The notes under the pieces are model-generated. The model searched no databases and had not been told where the DNA came from. It worked only from the letters and a program-made list of their open reading frames with translations. A DNA stretch of 64,000 bases from Delphinapterus leucas (lineage: Eukaryota > Chordata > Mammalia > Artiodactyla > Monodontidae). The stretch is from NCBI RefSeq assembly GCF_002288925.2, contig NW_022098037.1, positions 7,109,524-7,173,523 of the forward strand, in the 5' to 3' direction. Positions 49,834-59,165 of the stretch are shown here, in pieces (positions within the stretch are counted from its first letter, which is position 1; each line of letters starts with the position of its first letter). The translations under genes and the position numbers were made by a program.

Positions 49834-52800
49834 CGAGTTATTCACAGTAGGTAAGGTTCTATAAAGTTGCTGCAAACACTGAATTAGTGGGTATCAAACC
49901 ACTGATCCTAAAGGAAATTAAAGGGTGCAGTTCTATGAGTCTCTGATCACATTTTTGTCAACTGATCAATACATAATCTTGTGTGTTTCTGTTTAAAGAC
50001 GTCTTATTTGGGCTTCCCTGGTGGAGCAGTGGTTGACAATCCGCCTACCGATGCAGTGGATACGGGTTCGTGCCCCGGTCCGGGAAGATCCCACATGCCG
50101 CGGAGCGGCTGGGCCCGTGAGCCATGGCCGCTGAGCCTGCGCGTCCGGAGCCTGTGCTCCGCAACGGGAGAGGCCGCAACAGTGAGAGGCCCGCGTACCG
50201 CAAAAAAAAAAAAGAAAAGAGAAAGACGTCTTATTTAATACATATTGATTCATTAACACAGAACTCACAGGGAGCAGCACTGTAACTCATGCCTGAACAA
50301 AGCTTACCTAACACGTATTTTCTCCATAAGGCATATCAGAGCCTTCCTGCACTTAGAAACACTAGGTAGCTCTTTAGCAGTGTGCTTGGGGGCCATTTTA
50401 CACAGTGAAAGAAACTGTCAACAAAAAGCATAAAAATGTGGCACTAAATAGACTATGAATAGGATACTTGTTTACAGTATGAGAGCTAAAACAAGAAGGC
50501 AGAGTACTGCCTTATTCAGCCTTAGCTGAGAATGTGCACATTAGCCAACTCAAATTTTTTGTTGCTCTGTGCATGTCTGTGACTGTCAAAATCTGATGGT
50601 ATTGATTTTGGGGTTACAAATAAATTTTAGTGATTAGGCAAATTTGCAAGTGTGGAATCTGTGGATAATGAAGATCTACTGTATACACACATGTATATGT
50701 AAAACACTATGTTATGTTCAACAGAAGTCCATGGTAAAAGACATGATCCTGGATCTCAAGAAACTTTCCATCTAGAGAAGAGGTGAAAAAAAACGGATCA
50801 TAATTTTAGGCGAAATATAGTGGGATGCAAAAGAAGTAGTGATTATTTAGAACATGGGTAGTCTTTAAAATTAGGGGATTCTTAAGAGAAAAGGTGGAAT
50901 TTAAAACTATCCTCAGAGGGCTTCCCTGGTGGCGCAGTGGTTAAGGGGCCCGTGAGCCATGGCAGCTGAGCCTGCGCGTCCAGAGCCTGTGCTCCGCAAC
51001 GGGAGAGGCCACAACAGTGAGAGGCCTGCGTACTGCAAAACCAAAAAAAAAACAACAAAAAAACCCCAAACTATTCTCGGGACTTCCCTGGTGGTCCAGT
51101 GGTTAGGACTTCGTCTTGCAATGCAGGGAGTGCAGGTTAGATCCGGGTTGAGGAGCTAAGATCCCACATGCCTCGGGGCCAAAGAACCAATAGAAGAAAC
51201 AGAAGCAATATTGTAACAAGTTCAATAAAGACTTAAAAAAAAGTGGTCCAATTCAAAAAATCTTTTAAAAAATAAATAAAACTATTCTCAATAACAGGAA
51301 GTCAATGACAAATATACAACAAAAACAAGTGCAAGATTGAGCTTTCCATGCCCTGCCTTACTTAATCCTTGTAACCAGTATCTGAGGAAATTGCTATCAT
51401 TAATCCCATTTTTCAGAAAGGAGACTGAGGTGCAGAGTGATTAACTAACTTGTTGAAGATCTCACCACTAGCCTGTGGCAGAGGCTGGATTTGAACTCAG
51501 GTCTGAACCCAGGTCTAACTACAGTGCACATGTTCCTTACTACAAGCCTAGATTATCAAGATTGGTAAGTGGTCTGGTGTGCTATGTATAGTCAAGGGTG
51601 GGGAAGGACGGGAAATGGGAGACCAAGGAAGACTTACTTGGATGTAGTAAAAATACTTGAGACTTTGAGCCTGTCTATAAAAATCTTGAGAATTTCAGGC
51701 ATAACTTATGAACAATGGAAGGGCCAAGTCTATCTGGCCCAGGACCTAAGCTAGGAGAGCCAATAAAGCATGGCAGGTTACGAGTGCAGCTTCTTCAGTC
51801 AGGCTACCTGGTTCCGCTCTCAGGAGCTATAAGATCTTGAGCACACAGGGCTAATACAGTATCTGCTTCACAGGGCTGTTGGGGAGGATGGTACCAGTTA
51901 ATACAGTTGACCCTTGAATAAGATGGGGAGAGCCTTAGGGCAACTGACCCTTTGCACTGTTGAAAATCTGTATATAACTTATAGTTGGCGCTCTGTACTG
52001 CGGTTCCTCCCTATTCACGGTTCCTGCATCTGCAGTTTCAACCAACCAAAGATCATTTAGTACTGTAGTATTTACTACTGAAAAAAAAATCTGTGTATAA
52101 GTGGATCTGTGTAGTTCAAATCCATGTTGTTCAAGGGTCAACTGTACATGTTAAAGTGCTTAGAACTGCTTTAGCACAGAGTAGGCACTCAGAAAACATT
52201 AGCTATTATAGTTTGAAATCAGACCGAAAACTACTTTCTAGCAAAAAAAATTTATTTTGGTTATTTACTGTTTCTAAAACTGTGCTCAATGGTGACTTTT
52301 TTTTTTTGTTGTTGTTGTTGAAAGAGCAGATAGAGTAAAAAAGTTAATTTTTTAAGTTTCAGAATTGCTGGATCTAAAAACATTACAGGGGAATTCTTCT
52401 TGTAGGACTTTTCAGAACCATAAACAGTAATTTGTACTGACTTTTCACAGGGGAAATATCTCAAATAGCAAGGAACACTGTAGTACTTGAATCAGACTGA
52501 GGTCAAATCTGTGACTGTGTGATCTAGGGCAAATTAATCTTTTGGTGCTTCAGTTTTCTTACCTACAAAATAGACAGAATAATGCTACCTACCTGAGAGT
52601 ATTTGTGAAATTATATGAGAGAGCTTACATGAAGTACTCAGCACAGCTCCTGGCACTGAGAAAGCATTCAACAAATGTTGATTGTTACACCTCATTTCAT
52701 TTAGTGGCTCTAACCTCTTTTCTCTTAGAGTCAGAGAAAAGGATGTCCTCAGTCCCAACTCTCTGATCCCATGCCATCCTAAATGCTTGCTTCTGTTATC

Positions 52801-55800
52801 ACTACCTGCTGAAATCCTAGCTCCAACTGTGGTTTATTGGATTTAAGAGCTTCGCTTCTAGAGATCTTCTGACTTTTGTAACTTGATGATGATGACGATG
52901 ATGTATCACCACGCGCCGTGTGGGATCCCCGACCAGGGATCAAACCCAGGCCCCGGCAGTGAAAGTGCTGAGTCCTAACCACTGGACTGCCAGGGTATTC
53001 CCTATAACTTTATTATTAAATGCTAGTGTTTGCTTTGTGCTTTCCACATTACATAGCTCTTTTGTGTACTTTATATCTTACAAGATTTTCGTAAGAATTT
53101 TATGATATAGGTGATCATGAACCCATCTCTCTTTCTTCTCTGGCTCCCTCATTTTCATCAAGACCAAGCATAACAAAACAAAATTCTGGGCTTCATCTGA
53201 TATGGCAGACCAATAAGAACCACTAGATTGTTTCAGTAGTAATAATAGTGTCAACAATGACAAGCAGCTGAAATTGACTGAGTGCTTATTATGTATCAGG
53301 TTTTCTTTTAAGGACTTTATAAGTGTTCACTCATTTAATCTTCATGAGCTTCCGTTTTACAAGATGAGGAATTGAAGGTAGTGATTGAGAGAGGTTTTGT
53401 AACTTGCCAGAGATCATACAGCTAGTAACTGGTAAAACTGGGATTTGACTCGGGGTAGTTAACTCAAGAGTCCATACCTTTAACTGCTACTCTGTGTTGC
53501 CTTTCTGTAATTTTAGGTTTTTGAGTTTAGTAGTGACACGATGAAACTGATATTTAAATATTAGTCTAACTAAAGTACGCAAGAAGAATCAGATTGAAGA
53601 GCCAAAGATTTTAGAAACAAGGATTGGCAAGGATGACTTGTGAGAATAGAAAGGTGAGGAATACACATTAATGACCAAGGGGAATGTACTGTAGTGACAG
53701 TGAAGAAAAACTTAAAAGACCTGGAAACATTTGCATATAGGAAAGGAAGATACCAAAGATGATTTCAGGATGTTGAGTTGATGTGATTTAGAGCAGGGAC
53801 TTCCCAACATTCTGAAGTCATGGAAACAAGAAAAAAAAAGGAGATGGGGTGGGGTGAAATTTCAGTGTTATATAGAAGAATAATAGAAATTAACTTAAAG
53901 CATACGGAAGAAAGGGATCTCAAATAACCATAAATTAAGATATAAGTTTTGGGATATGGGTTATAATAAACATCTAGGTCACAGTTTTTGGGTTTTTTTT
54001 TTAGGTCACAGTTTTTAAAAAGTAGCCTATGATATTTATACATGGTAATATTAACATTCTGGTAGATTCCTTGATAATGCTTCAAGCAGACTGACTCACT
54101 GCTACAGGGGAGAAATCTAGACATAAAATTTAGGACCTGGATTCAGAAATAACATTTACTTACACATGGAAATAATCCCTATATATGTAATATGAATAAA
54201 TTAGAAAACTGCACTCATGTACACATACAGAATATAATTCTACTGATAAAATATCCAACAGGCCTGAAACAAGTTTTCATGGAATCCCAGAGAACACACT
54301 TATGTAGTCTGGGGCATCTTGGCTCAGGATTATCTTGAAGGCTGTGAGCAGATGGGATTAAAACTTATGTCATCATTCTACTTAACAAGATTTTGATTCC
54401 AACACTTAAAATCTGTGTAACTGTATATACATGTTTTTCTTACTTATAAGTCAGTGTGTAACTCAATGACAAGGACTTTATTCATTCCTTTATCCTCTAT
54501 TATAATAAAGGGTATAGTGTGGGTGAGAACTACCCCTTACAACAATTTACAAATACATGGTTAAAGAAGAATTAGCAGTGGAGGAAGAAAAAGGGAATAT
54601 ACATGCATAGATGCTTAAGGGGACTAGAATAATGCAGCTTTAAAGACCAAGTGAGCAGGGTTTCAAGGCAGAAGTGATCAATAGTGTAAAAAGCTGCCTT
54701 GAGACTAAGAATGGAAGAAAAGCCCATTGGATTTGTTAAAAATATCACTGATGACTTCTGAGAGAGTAGAGGAGACTGAATAAGATTAAAGAGTTAGATC
54801 AAGGGATAGGGAAAGAGGAACTGAAGTTAAGAGGTGTAAGTGATGGGTTCAAATATTCAGAAATAACAGGTGTGAAGAAGATAGACTAAAAAGCGGAAAC
54901 AGAAGAACGTAATGGTTAAAAGCAAGACATATGGAGGAGGTTGCTTGGGTACACATGCCAATTTTTCCAGTTAGTAGCTGTGTGAACTTGGGTAAGTTAC
55001 TTAACTTCTCTGAGCTTTGTTTTCCTTATCTGTGAAATGAGATCATCACAGTACCCATCTCATAAGGTTGCCATGTGGGTTAAATGACCTAACTTAATAT
55101 GAAATGCTGACAATGAGCCAAGCACATATAGGTACTATGTAAGTTTCTGCCATGATTAATCAAGGTTACCTTTTTGTGCAAGTGTGAGGACAGAAAAGAG
55201 TCACGGAGAAGTATGAAGACATTAGAGGGCTATGAAAAGCAGGATGCCTAAGAACTAACATGAACTCTAGACAGTGGAAGGACTAACTTTAAGAAGATGA
55301 ACGTGGCAACTTCTTAGATCCTAGGGAAGGATAAAATAGAGCAATGCCCAAGAGAAGATACTGGCAAATGAGAGAACTCTTGGTGAATGGCTCCTATCTT
55401 CTCCATGAAATTAAGTTAAGGTCAATTGATAATAACTCACAGTATATTTTTGAATTTTAGAAAGCTTTACTATGAATAGGAATTGAACACCACTGCAGCT
55501 AGGTCAAATTTGCCTTATGCCACTGATGCTTTCTGTTTACACACTATGGCTCACAAGCATGGATTTAACTTTTTTTAAACAAATACTGCTTACTAGTTAG
55601 TCTAGGCATTAGTTTTTAGATCGTAACCTATCAGAGGGCATGAAAAGTGTACTCTGAATAAATGCCATTTATAGATGATGGTTGTCAAATAAAAACTTAA
55701 CTGCAGAGAACTTTTAAGGTTCTAGATTAATCCAAATGCATTTGTGCCAATTAAGAGTCTCTGAGGTGGAAAAAGTCATTGATTTTTCTCCTCTATGTGT

Positions 55801-55956
55801 GCAAGTATTATACATGTATATATCTTTTCAGCTTGACAGAAGAAAGCTAAGTTATAAATAATAACCTTAAAACTTTCCTCAGGATGCCAGCACACACTCA
55901 TTCCAGGGGAATGAAGAAGAAAATGAGCTGTCTGTATTCCTTCCAAGTTCCAAATC
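45875..55956 (-). CDS. NUP37: NUP37, nucleoporin 37; five 3' coding exons to the stop codon
   Basis: NUP37 is a WD40 beta-propeller subunit of the Nup107-160 (Y) complex, the structural ring of the nuclear pore; it binds Nup160 and goes to kinetochores in mitosis. The visible exons (55866-55956, 49310-49491, 48779-48829, 46684-46777, 45875-45988) encode about 176 residues, corresponding to roughly 151-326 of the 326-residue human protein by recall. WD-type stretches include IWNLEG, FYDLLAQQA, DWLIWDITRS and the C-terminal KLLFWVTEM. All junctions are GT-AG; intron phases in transcript order are 0, 2, 2, 0, and they splice without loss of frame. The first ~150 codons and the promoter lie beyond the right edge. 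WASHC3 is downstream, head-to-tail, about 9.4 kb away. Confidence 0.96.
46337..46532 (+). mobile_element. CHR-2 type SINE in NUP37 penultimate-to-terminal intron
   Basis: Full body from GGGCTTCCCTGGTGGCGCAG to GTGTACGC plus poly(A), flanked by AAAAAATGCTTTTTC and AAAAAATGCTTTGTC. It lies about 150 bp downstream, in transcript order, of the penultimate NUP37 exon, in antisense orientation to the gene. Confidence 0.93.
46684..46777 (-). CDS. NUP37: NUP37 penultimate coding exon
   Basis: A 94-nt exon encoding WSTINENLFATTGYPGKM followed by ASQFQIHHLGHPQ, after one base that completes the split Arg codon. It matches human NUP37 with one conservative change (Asn for Ser in STINEN). The acceptor is CTTTTCTTAG and the donor GTAATG. 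Confidence 0.96.
47795..48085 (-). mobile_element. Older L1 3' end
   Basis: Plus strand reads TGAAGTATAGTTGATTTACAATATCGTGC, GTACTGTGTATGTGTTAATCCC, and a CCTCCCCCACCCC stretch ending TGTCTATGTCTGTGAGTC. This is the reverse of an older mammalian L1 3' UTR, clearly more diverged than the L1 copies at 4-6 and 33-34 kb. Confidence 0.75.
48779..48829 (-). CDS. NUP37: NUP37 coding exon, third from the 3' end
   Basis: A 51-nt exon. One base completes the split Ser codon, then YPQDKRPVHMDRACLF, then AG of a split Arg codon. Both flanking introns are phase 2, so skipping it would remove 17 codons in frame. The acceptor is TTATCTTTTAG and the donor GTAATG. It is too short to appear as an ORF and was found by matching the protein order. 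Confidence 0.94.
49310..49491 (-). CDS. NUP37: NUP37 coding exon, fourth from the 3' end
   Basis: A 182-nt exon encoding 60 full residues from LMVAEKNGTIRFYDLLAQQA through MSAHWCLKNTFKVGAVAGN to DWLIWDITRS, plus the first two bases (AG) of a Ser codon. It is nearly identical to human NUP37 from memory, with a Met where human has Val after SLESEQ. The acceptor is TTTTTCTGTCTTACAG and the donor GTACTT. Confidence 0.96.
49801..49829 (+). repeat. (AC)n microsatellite
   Basis: About 14 AC units continuing from an ATACATACACAT-rich lead-in. It lies about 310 bp upstream of a NUP37 exon in transcript order, where it reads as GT. Confidence 0.95.
50010..50221 (+). mobile_element. Young CHR-2 type SINE with perfect 15-bp target-site duplication
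   Basis: Body from GGGCTTCCCTGGTGGAGCAG to CCGCGTACCGC plus A-rich tail with intact CpGs. Flanked by exact AAAGACGTCTTATTT at 49995-50009 and 50222-50236. Confidence 0.96.
50917..51067 (+). mobile_element. Internally deleted CHR-2 SINE
   Basis: The 5' end GGCTTCCCTGGTGGCGCAGT joins directly to GGGCCCGTGAGCCATGGC, skipping about 90 bp that hold the rest of the tRNA-like part including box B. The tail is A-rich with C interruptions. Flanks AAAACTATCCTCAG (50903-50916) and AAACTATTCTC (51068-51078). Confidence 0.9.
51079..51278 (+). mobile_element. tRNA-derived SINE, second insertion at the same target
   Basis: Starts GGGACTTCCCTGGTGGTCCAG, with GTTCAATAAAGACTTAAAA and a GTGGTCCAATTC-containing tail. 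Flanked by AAACTATTCTC on both sides (51068-51078 and 51279-51289), so the target motif occurs three times across this SINE pair. Confidence 0.92.
51350..51540 (-). mobile_element. MIR SINE
   Basis: Reverse MIR: plus strand shows CTTAATCCTTGTAACCAG, CCCATTTTTCAGAAAGGAGAC, GATCTCACCACTAGCCTG and GGATTTGAACTCAGGTCTG in order. Confidence 0.78.
51765..52210 (+). mobile_element. MIR SINE split by a DNA transposon
   Basis: The left part (51765-51903: CAGTCAGGCTACCTGGTTCC, CACAGGGCTGTTGGGGAGG) and right part (52145-52210: TTAAAGTGCTTAGAACTGC, GAGTAGGCACTCAGAAAAC) form one MIR. The intervening element is inserted at a TA dinucleotide. Confidence 0.82.
51904..52144. mobile_element. Tc1/mariner (Tigger-type) non-autonomous DNA transposon
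   Basis: A 241-bp element with inverted ends CAGTTGACCCTTGAA and TTCAAGGGTCAACTG, flanked by TA on both sides, the mark of Tc1/mariner-type insertion. No transposase frame is present. The exact subfamily was not determined. Confidence 0.9.
52485..52690 (+). mobile_element. MIR SINE
   Basis: Contains TGACTGTGTGATCTAGGGCA, TGCTTCAGTTTTCTTACC, GAGAGTATTTGTGAAATT and CAACAAATGTTGATTGTTA in MIR order. Confidence 0.78.
52903..53003 (-). mobile_element. Short tRNA-derived SINE
   Basis: Reverse of AGGGAATACCCTGGCAGTCC, with AGGACTCAGCACTTTCACTG and GGTTTGATCCCTGGTCGGGG; left side is a (GAT)n-like tail. It is the same subfamily as the copy at 39738-39882. Confidence 0.85.
53275..53495 (-). mobile_element. 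MIR SINE
   Basis: Reverse MIR: plus strand GAGTGCTTATTATGTATCAGG, TCATTTAATCTTCATGAGC, AAGATGAGGAATTGAAGG, CATACAGCTAGTAACTGG and GGGATTTGACTCGGGG occur in order. Confidence 0.8.
54908..55160 (+). mobile_element. MIR SINE
   Basis: Landmarks GTAGCTGTGTGAACTTGGG, AAGTTACTTAACTTCTCTGA, TTTTCCTTATCTGTGAAATG and ATAAGGTTGCCATGTGGG occur in MIR order. Confidence 0.82.
55866..55956 (-). CDS. NUP37: NUP37 coding exon, fifth from the 3' end
   Basis: A 91-nt exon. One base completes a codon from an unseen upstream exon, followed by 30 residues: IWNLEGIQTAHFLLHSPGMS, then VCWHPEESFK. This is a WD40 blade and compares closely with the human segment. The acceptor is TTCTTTTATTAG. The exon ends AAG before a less common donor, GTTATT. 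It is the first NUP37 exon in the window in transcript order. Confidence 0.95.
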
Positions 55957-58139
55957 CTAATAAAAGAATAGGAGTATAATGTTAAAGTTTTGATAATTAC
56001 TAAAAAAATGAAATTTCTATAAATTTATTCAAAGCTATCAACTAGAGATTATAGGGTAGACATCTGTATTTAAAGCATATCCTTTAAAGAAAATTATAAC
56101 AAAATTATAATTATTTTAGAAAATGTAAAAGTAGTATGAAGAATTTCAGTTTTATCACACTCAATAATGGAAAAACAGTTACATACATTTTCTCTCTAAT
56201 TAATCTAGTACAGCAACACTGTAACACAGTAACCAAATTAAATTATTCATGAACTCTTATTTTGTGGACAGGATCTTGAAGTTTCTAGGTCACTAATCAG
56301 GTTGCAGTCCAACTTCAGCAGTCACTTCGATTAACAATAATTTCTACGAGGGGTGCTTAAAACATATACCTGTACCCCCCTCCCCTACCCCAGTGCTCCC
56401 ATTTTAAAAATAGCATATAAAGAAGCTAGTATGAAGTGATGTGAATTTAGGGAGATAGTAATTTCCCAGTTGCTTATTCCTTCTGCCTTTGAGTTCCCAT
56501 GCCAGGGGCTACTTCTTATCTTTCACCTTTTCTGATCTGGCTCACTTCGCCAGTTCTTCTCAAATGGGGCCTTGATTGCTAGCTACCAGATTAAAGGATA
56601 GAAGGGCTGAAGGAACAAGCACTTGGCTCCTCCTACTCTTCCTCTCCTCAATACTTACAAATCCATAGTAACAACAACCAACCTACTCAAGTTCCGTCTC
56701 AATTTTTTTCCCATACCCAGAGTGGAGATCAACATTCAGAAGTCTCAGTAATGGCTCTGTTGTGAGAAGTCCTATTCCCCAACCAGACTGCTCATTTCTA
56801 GCTCATTCTTCACACTCAGCTATTGTTATATCTCACTGGTACAGAGTGTGGCAGAGTTAGCATGGCAGGAGACAGAAGGTGATGGGTGGTTGGCAAAGTA
56901 CCCAAACAGTCTGGTCCTTAAGAACCGAATGCATTCATTAGAATGCCCTGGACTTTTTCTTCTAGGTTTTATAGTTCATATCTCATTAGGGACCATAAAA
57001 CAATTTCAAGAAACTTAGAGAATGTGTTTTTAAAGTTGAGGCAAACTTTTATTTCAAAGAAAGAAGACATATTTATTGGACAATGCCACTACTATTCTGT
57101 GCCAAACCACATCATTTAAAAATTTTTTTCCTTTTTATAGAAATTACAGGATCTCCAATCTTGAAATATCCTAGTTACATGTAAACTAACAAAGATGTTT
57201 TTAAAAATGATTATCTACTTGATTAAATAATTTAGCAGCATACACTTTTCTCTTGCCAAATCAACACTTTTATCTGTATTTACTATACAGGGAGACAATT
57301 ACAATTTAATTGAAGAGGGGAATCACATTTACCAAGGGTTTATTCAATTGTGTTTCACTTCCCACAATAAATAAGATTATTAGTTATGGCAACTGAATAT
57401 TTCTTTCTTCTCTATTGCCTTTTACATAATAAAGTGCTGGGCTAGCATATATTTTACCCCTTTTGAAACAGCAAAAAATTGTCTTGCATATTCAGTGAAT
57501 CCATGAGAGAATGGTTTAAAGGCTCCATTCTTTTGATCTTATTCTAACATGTATTTGATTTTTGTTTGCTATTATAGTGAATAAATACATACAGAATATT
57601 TTCATGATTTTTTCCTTTTTAAATGAAGGAAACCAAACATTTAAAAAAACACGGATAAAGATATTCTATAAAACAGGTCAATTAATGAAGTATATTCCTG
57701 TCCAATGAACCAAATTTTAGTCTAATTTTTAAACAGTACTTAACCTGAACAGAACCTGACATACTTTTTTGGGGGAAAAAAAACCAAACACCACCAACAA
57801 AAACTGATTTAAAAATGAGGAGGGTAATCCAAATTACTTTCCAGGACTAGGATAAAATGATTTACAGCTTATAATTATATGCTTATTATATAATTTTCAG
57901 CAGTTGCATGATCTAAGTACTAAATACGCAAAATACAACAAATTGGGCTGAAATGAATTATCATAACTAAATTAGCTACAGATGGTACACTTTAAGTTGT
58001 TAAGTCTTATTTCCCTTTTTGATAGATTCCATAATTAAGCTCTTCTTAAATCCTTTTGTGGAGCTCAACTTATTTTCCTGTGTCTTTACTGCATGTCTCA
58101 TCTAGTTAATATTAGTTCCATCAGATGAAGTCACATTCC

Positions 58140-59165
58140 TCTTTTTTTGATACATTTTTTGCAGTATACCATATATAATAAAAATACACAAATCTGAAGC
58201 ATACAGCTCAAAGAGAACACACCTGAAGAAAGCACCCACATTAAGATAGTATTTCCAGAACTCCAGAAGTCATCTGTGCTTCCTTCCAGTCCTATTTCCT
58301 TGCCTTCTCACAAAAAGTACCCGCCATCCTGACTTCTAACACCATAGCTTACATCTGCTGGTTTGGAACATCATAAAGATGGAATCCTATGGAAAATACT
58401 ATGGAATGTATTTTCTTGGTCTGGCATCTTTCTTTTTTAATATATTAAAAAAATTTTTTTTAAATTTATTTTTGGCTTCATTGGGTCTTCGTTGCTGCAC
58501 GCGGGCTTTCTCTAGTTGTGGCGAGCGGGGGCTACTCTTTGTTGCTGTATGCGGGCTTCTCATCGCGGTGGCTTCTCTTTGTTGCAGAGCAAGGGCTCTA
58601 GGTGCGTGGGCTTCAGTAGTTGTGGCACGCGGGCTCAGCAGTTGTGGCGCACGGGCTTAGCTGCTCCACGGCATGTGGGATCTTCCCAGACCAGGGATTG
58701 AACCCATGTCCCCTGCATTGGCAGGTGGATTCTTAACCACTGCGCCACCAGGGAAGTCCCAGCATCTTTCACTCATCGTTAAATCTTGTGAGATTTACCA
58801 ACACTGCTGCATGTTGTATTTTGTTCATTCTCATTGCTGTACATAGTAGTCCATTAATTAAGTACACTGCCATGTATTTACCCATTCTACTGTTGACAGA
58901 CATTTAGGTTGTTTCTAATTTATGGTCATTACCAATAATCCTGCTATAAACCTTCCTGTACATGTCTTTTAGTGAATATAGACACCCACACACCATTCCC
59001 CCCCCTTACACAGACACACACCCACATCTCCCCACCCTCTACCTCCACCTGCTGGGTAAACTGCTAGGCGTGAAATTGCTGGATCATAGCTTACAGACAT
59101 GTTCAACATTAGCAGGTATTGTGAAATAGGTTTCCAGACTGGCTGTACCTCATTTATCTTTTTTT
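58140..59165 (-). mobile_element. Ancient L1M 3' region split by a SINE
   Basis: The left part (to 58432) has the old L1 3' end style (CACACCTGAAG...GCACCCACATTAAG, CATCCTGACTTCTAACACC). The right part (58761-59165) continues with GTGAGATTTACCAACACTGC, CATTCTACTGTTGACAGACATTT, TACATGTCTTTTAGTG and AAATTGCTGGATCATAGC, the reverse of an ORF2-like region. A CHR SINE divides the two. Confidence 0.8.
58433..58760 (-). mobile_element. Long-form CHR SINE nested in ancient L1
   Basis: In reverse, starts GGGACTTCCCTGGTGGCGCAG and ends in an A/T-rich tail. Flanked by GGCATCTTTC (58423-58432) and AGCATCTTTC (58761-58770). Confidence 0.93.

Larger units (their letters stand above)
49492..55865. other. 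NUP37 intron between the fifth- and fourth-last exons
   Basis: Contains an AC-repeat tract (49801-49829), a young CHR-2 SINE (50.0 kb), a tandem SINE pair (50.9-51.3 kb), several MIRs, a DNA transposon (51.9-52.1 kb) and a minus-strand SINE (52.9 kb). Sequence at 53.5-54.9 kb has the look of very old LINE fragments. No exon was seen between 49492 and 55865. Confidence 0.7.
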
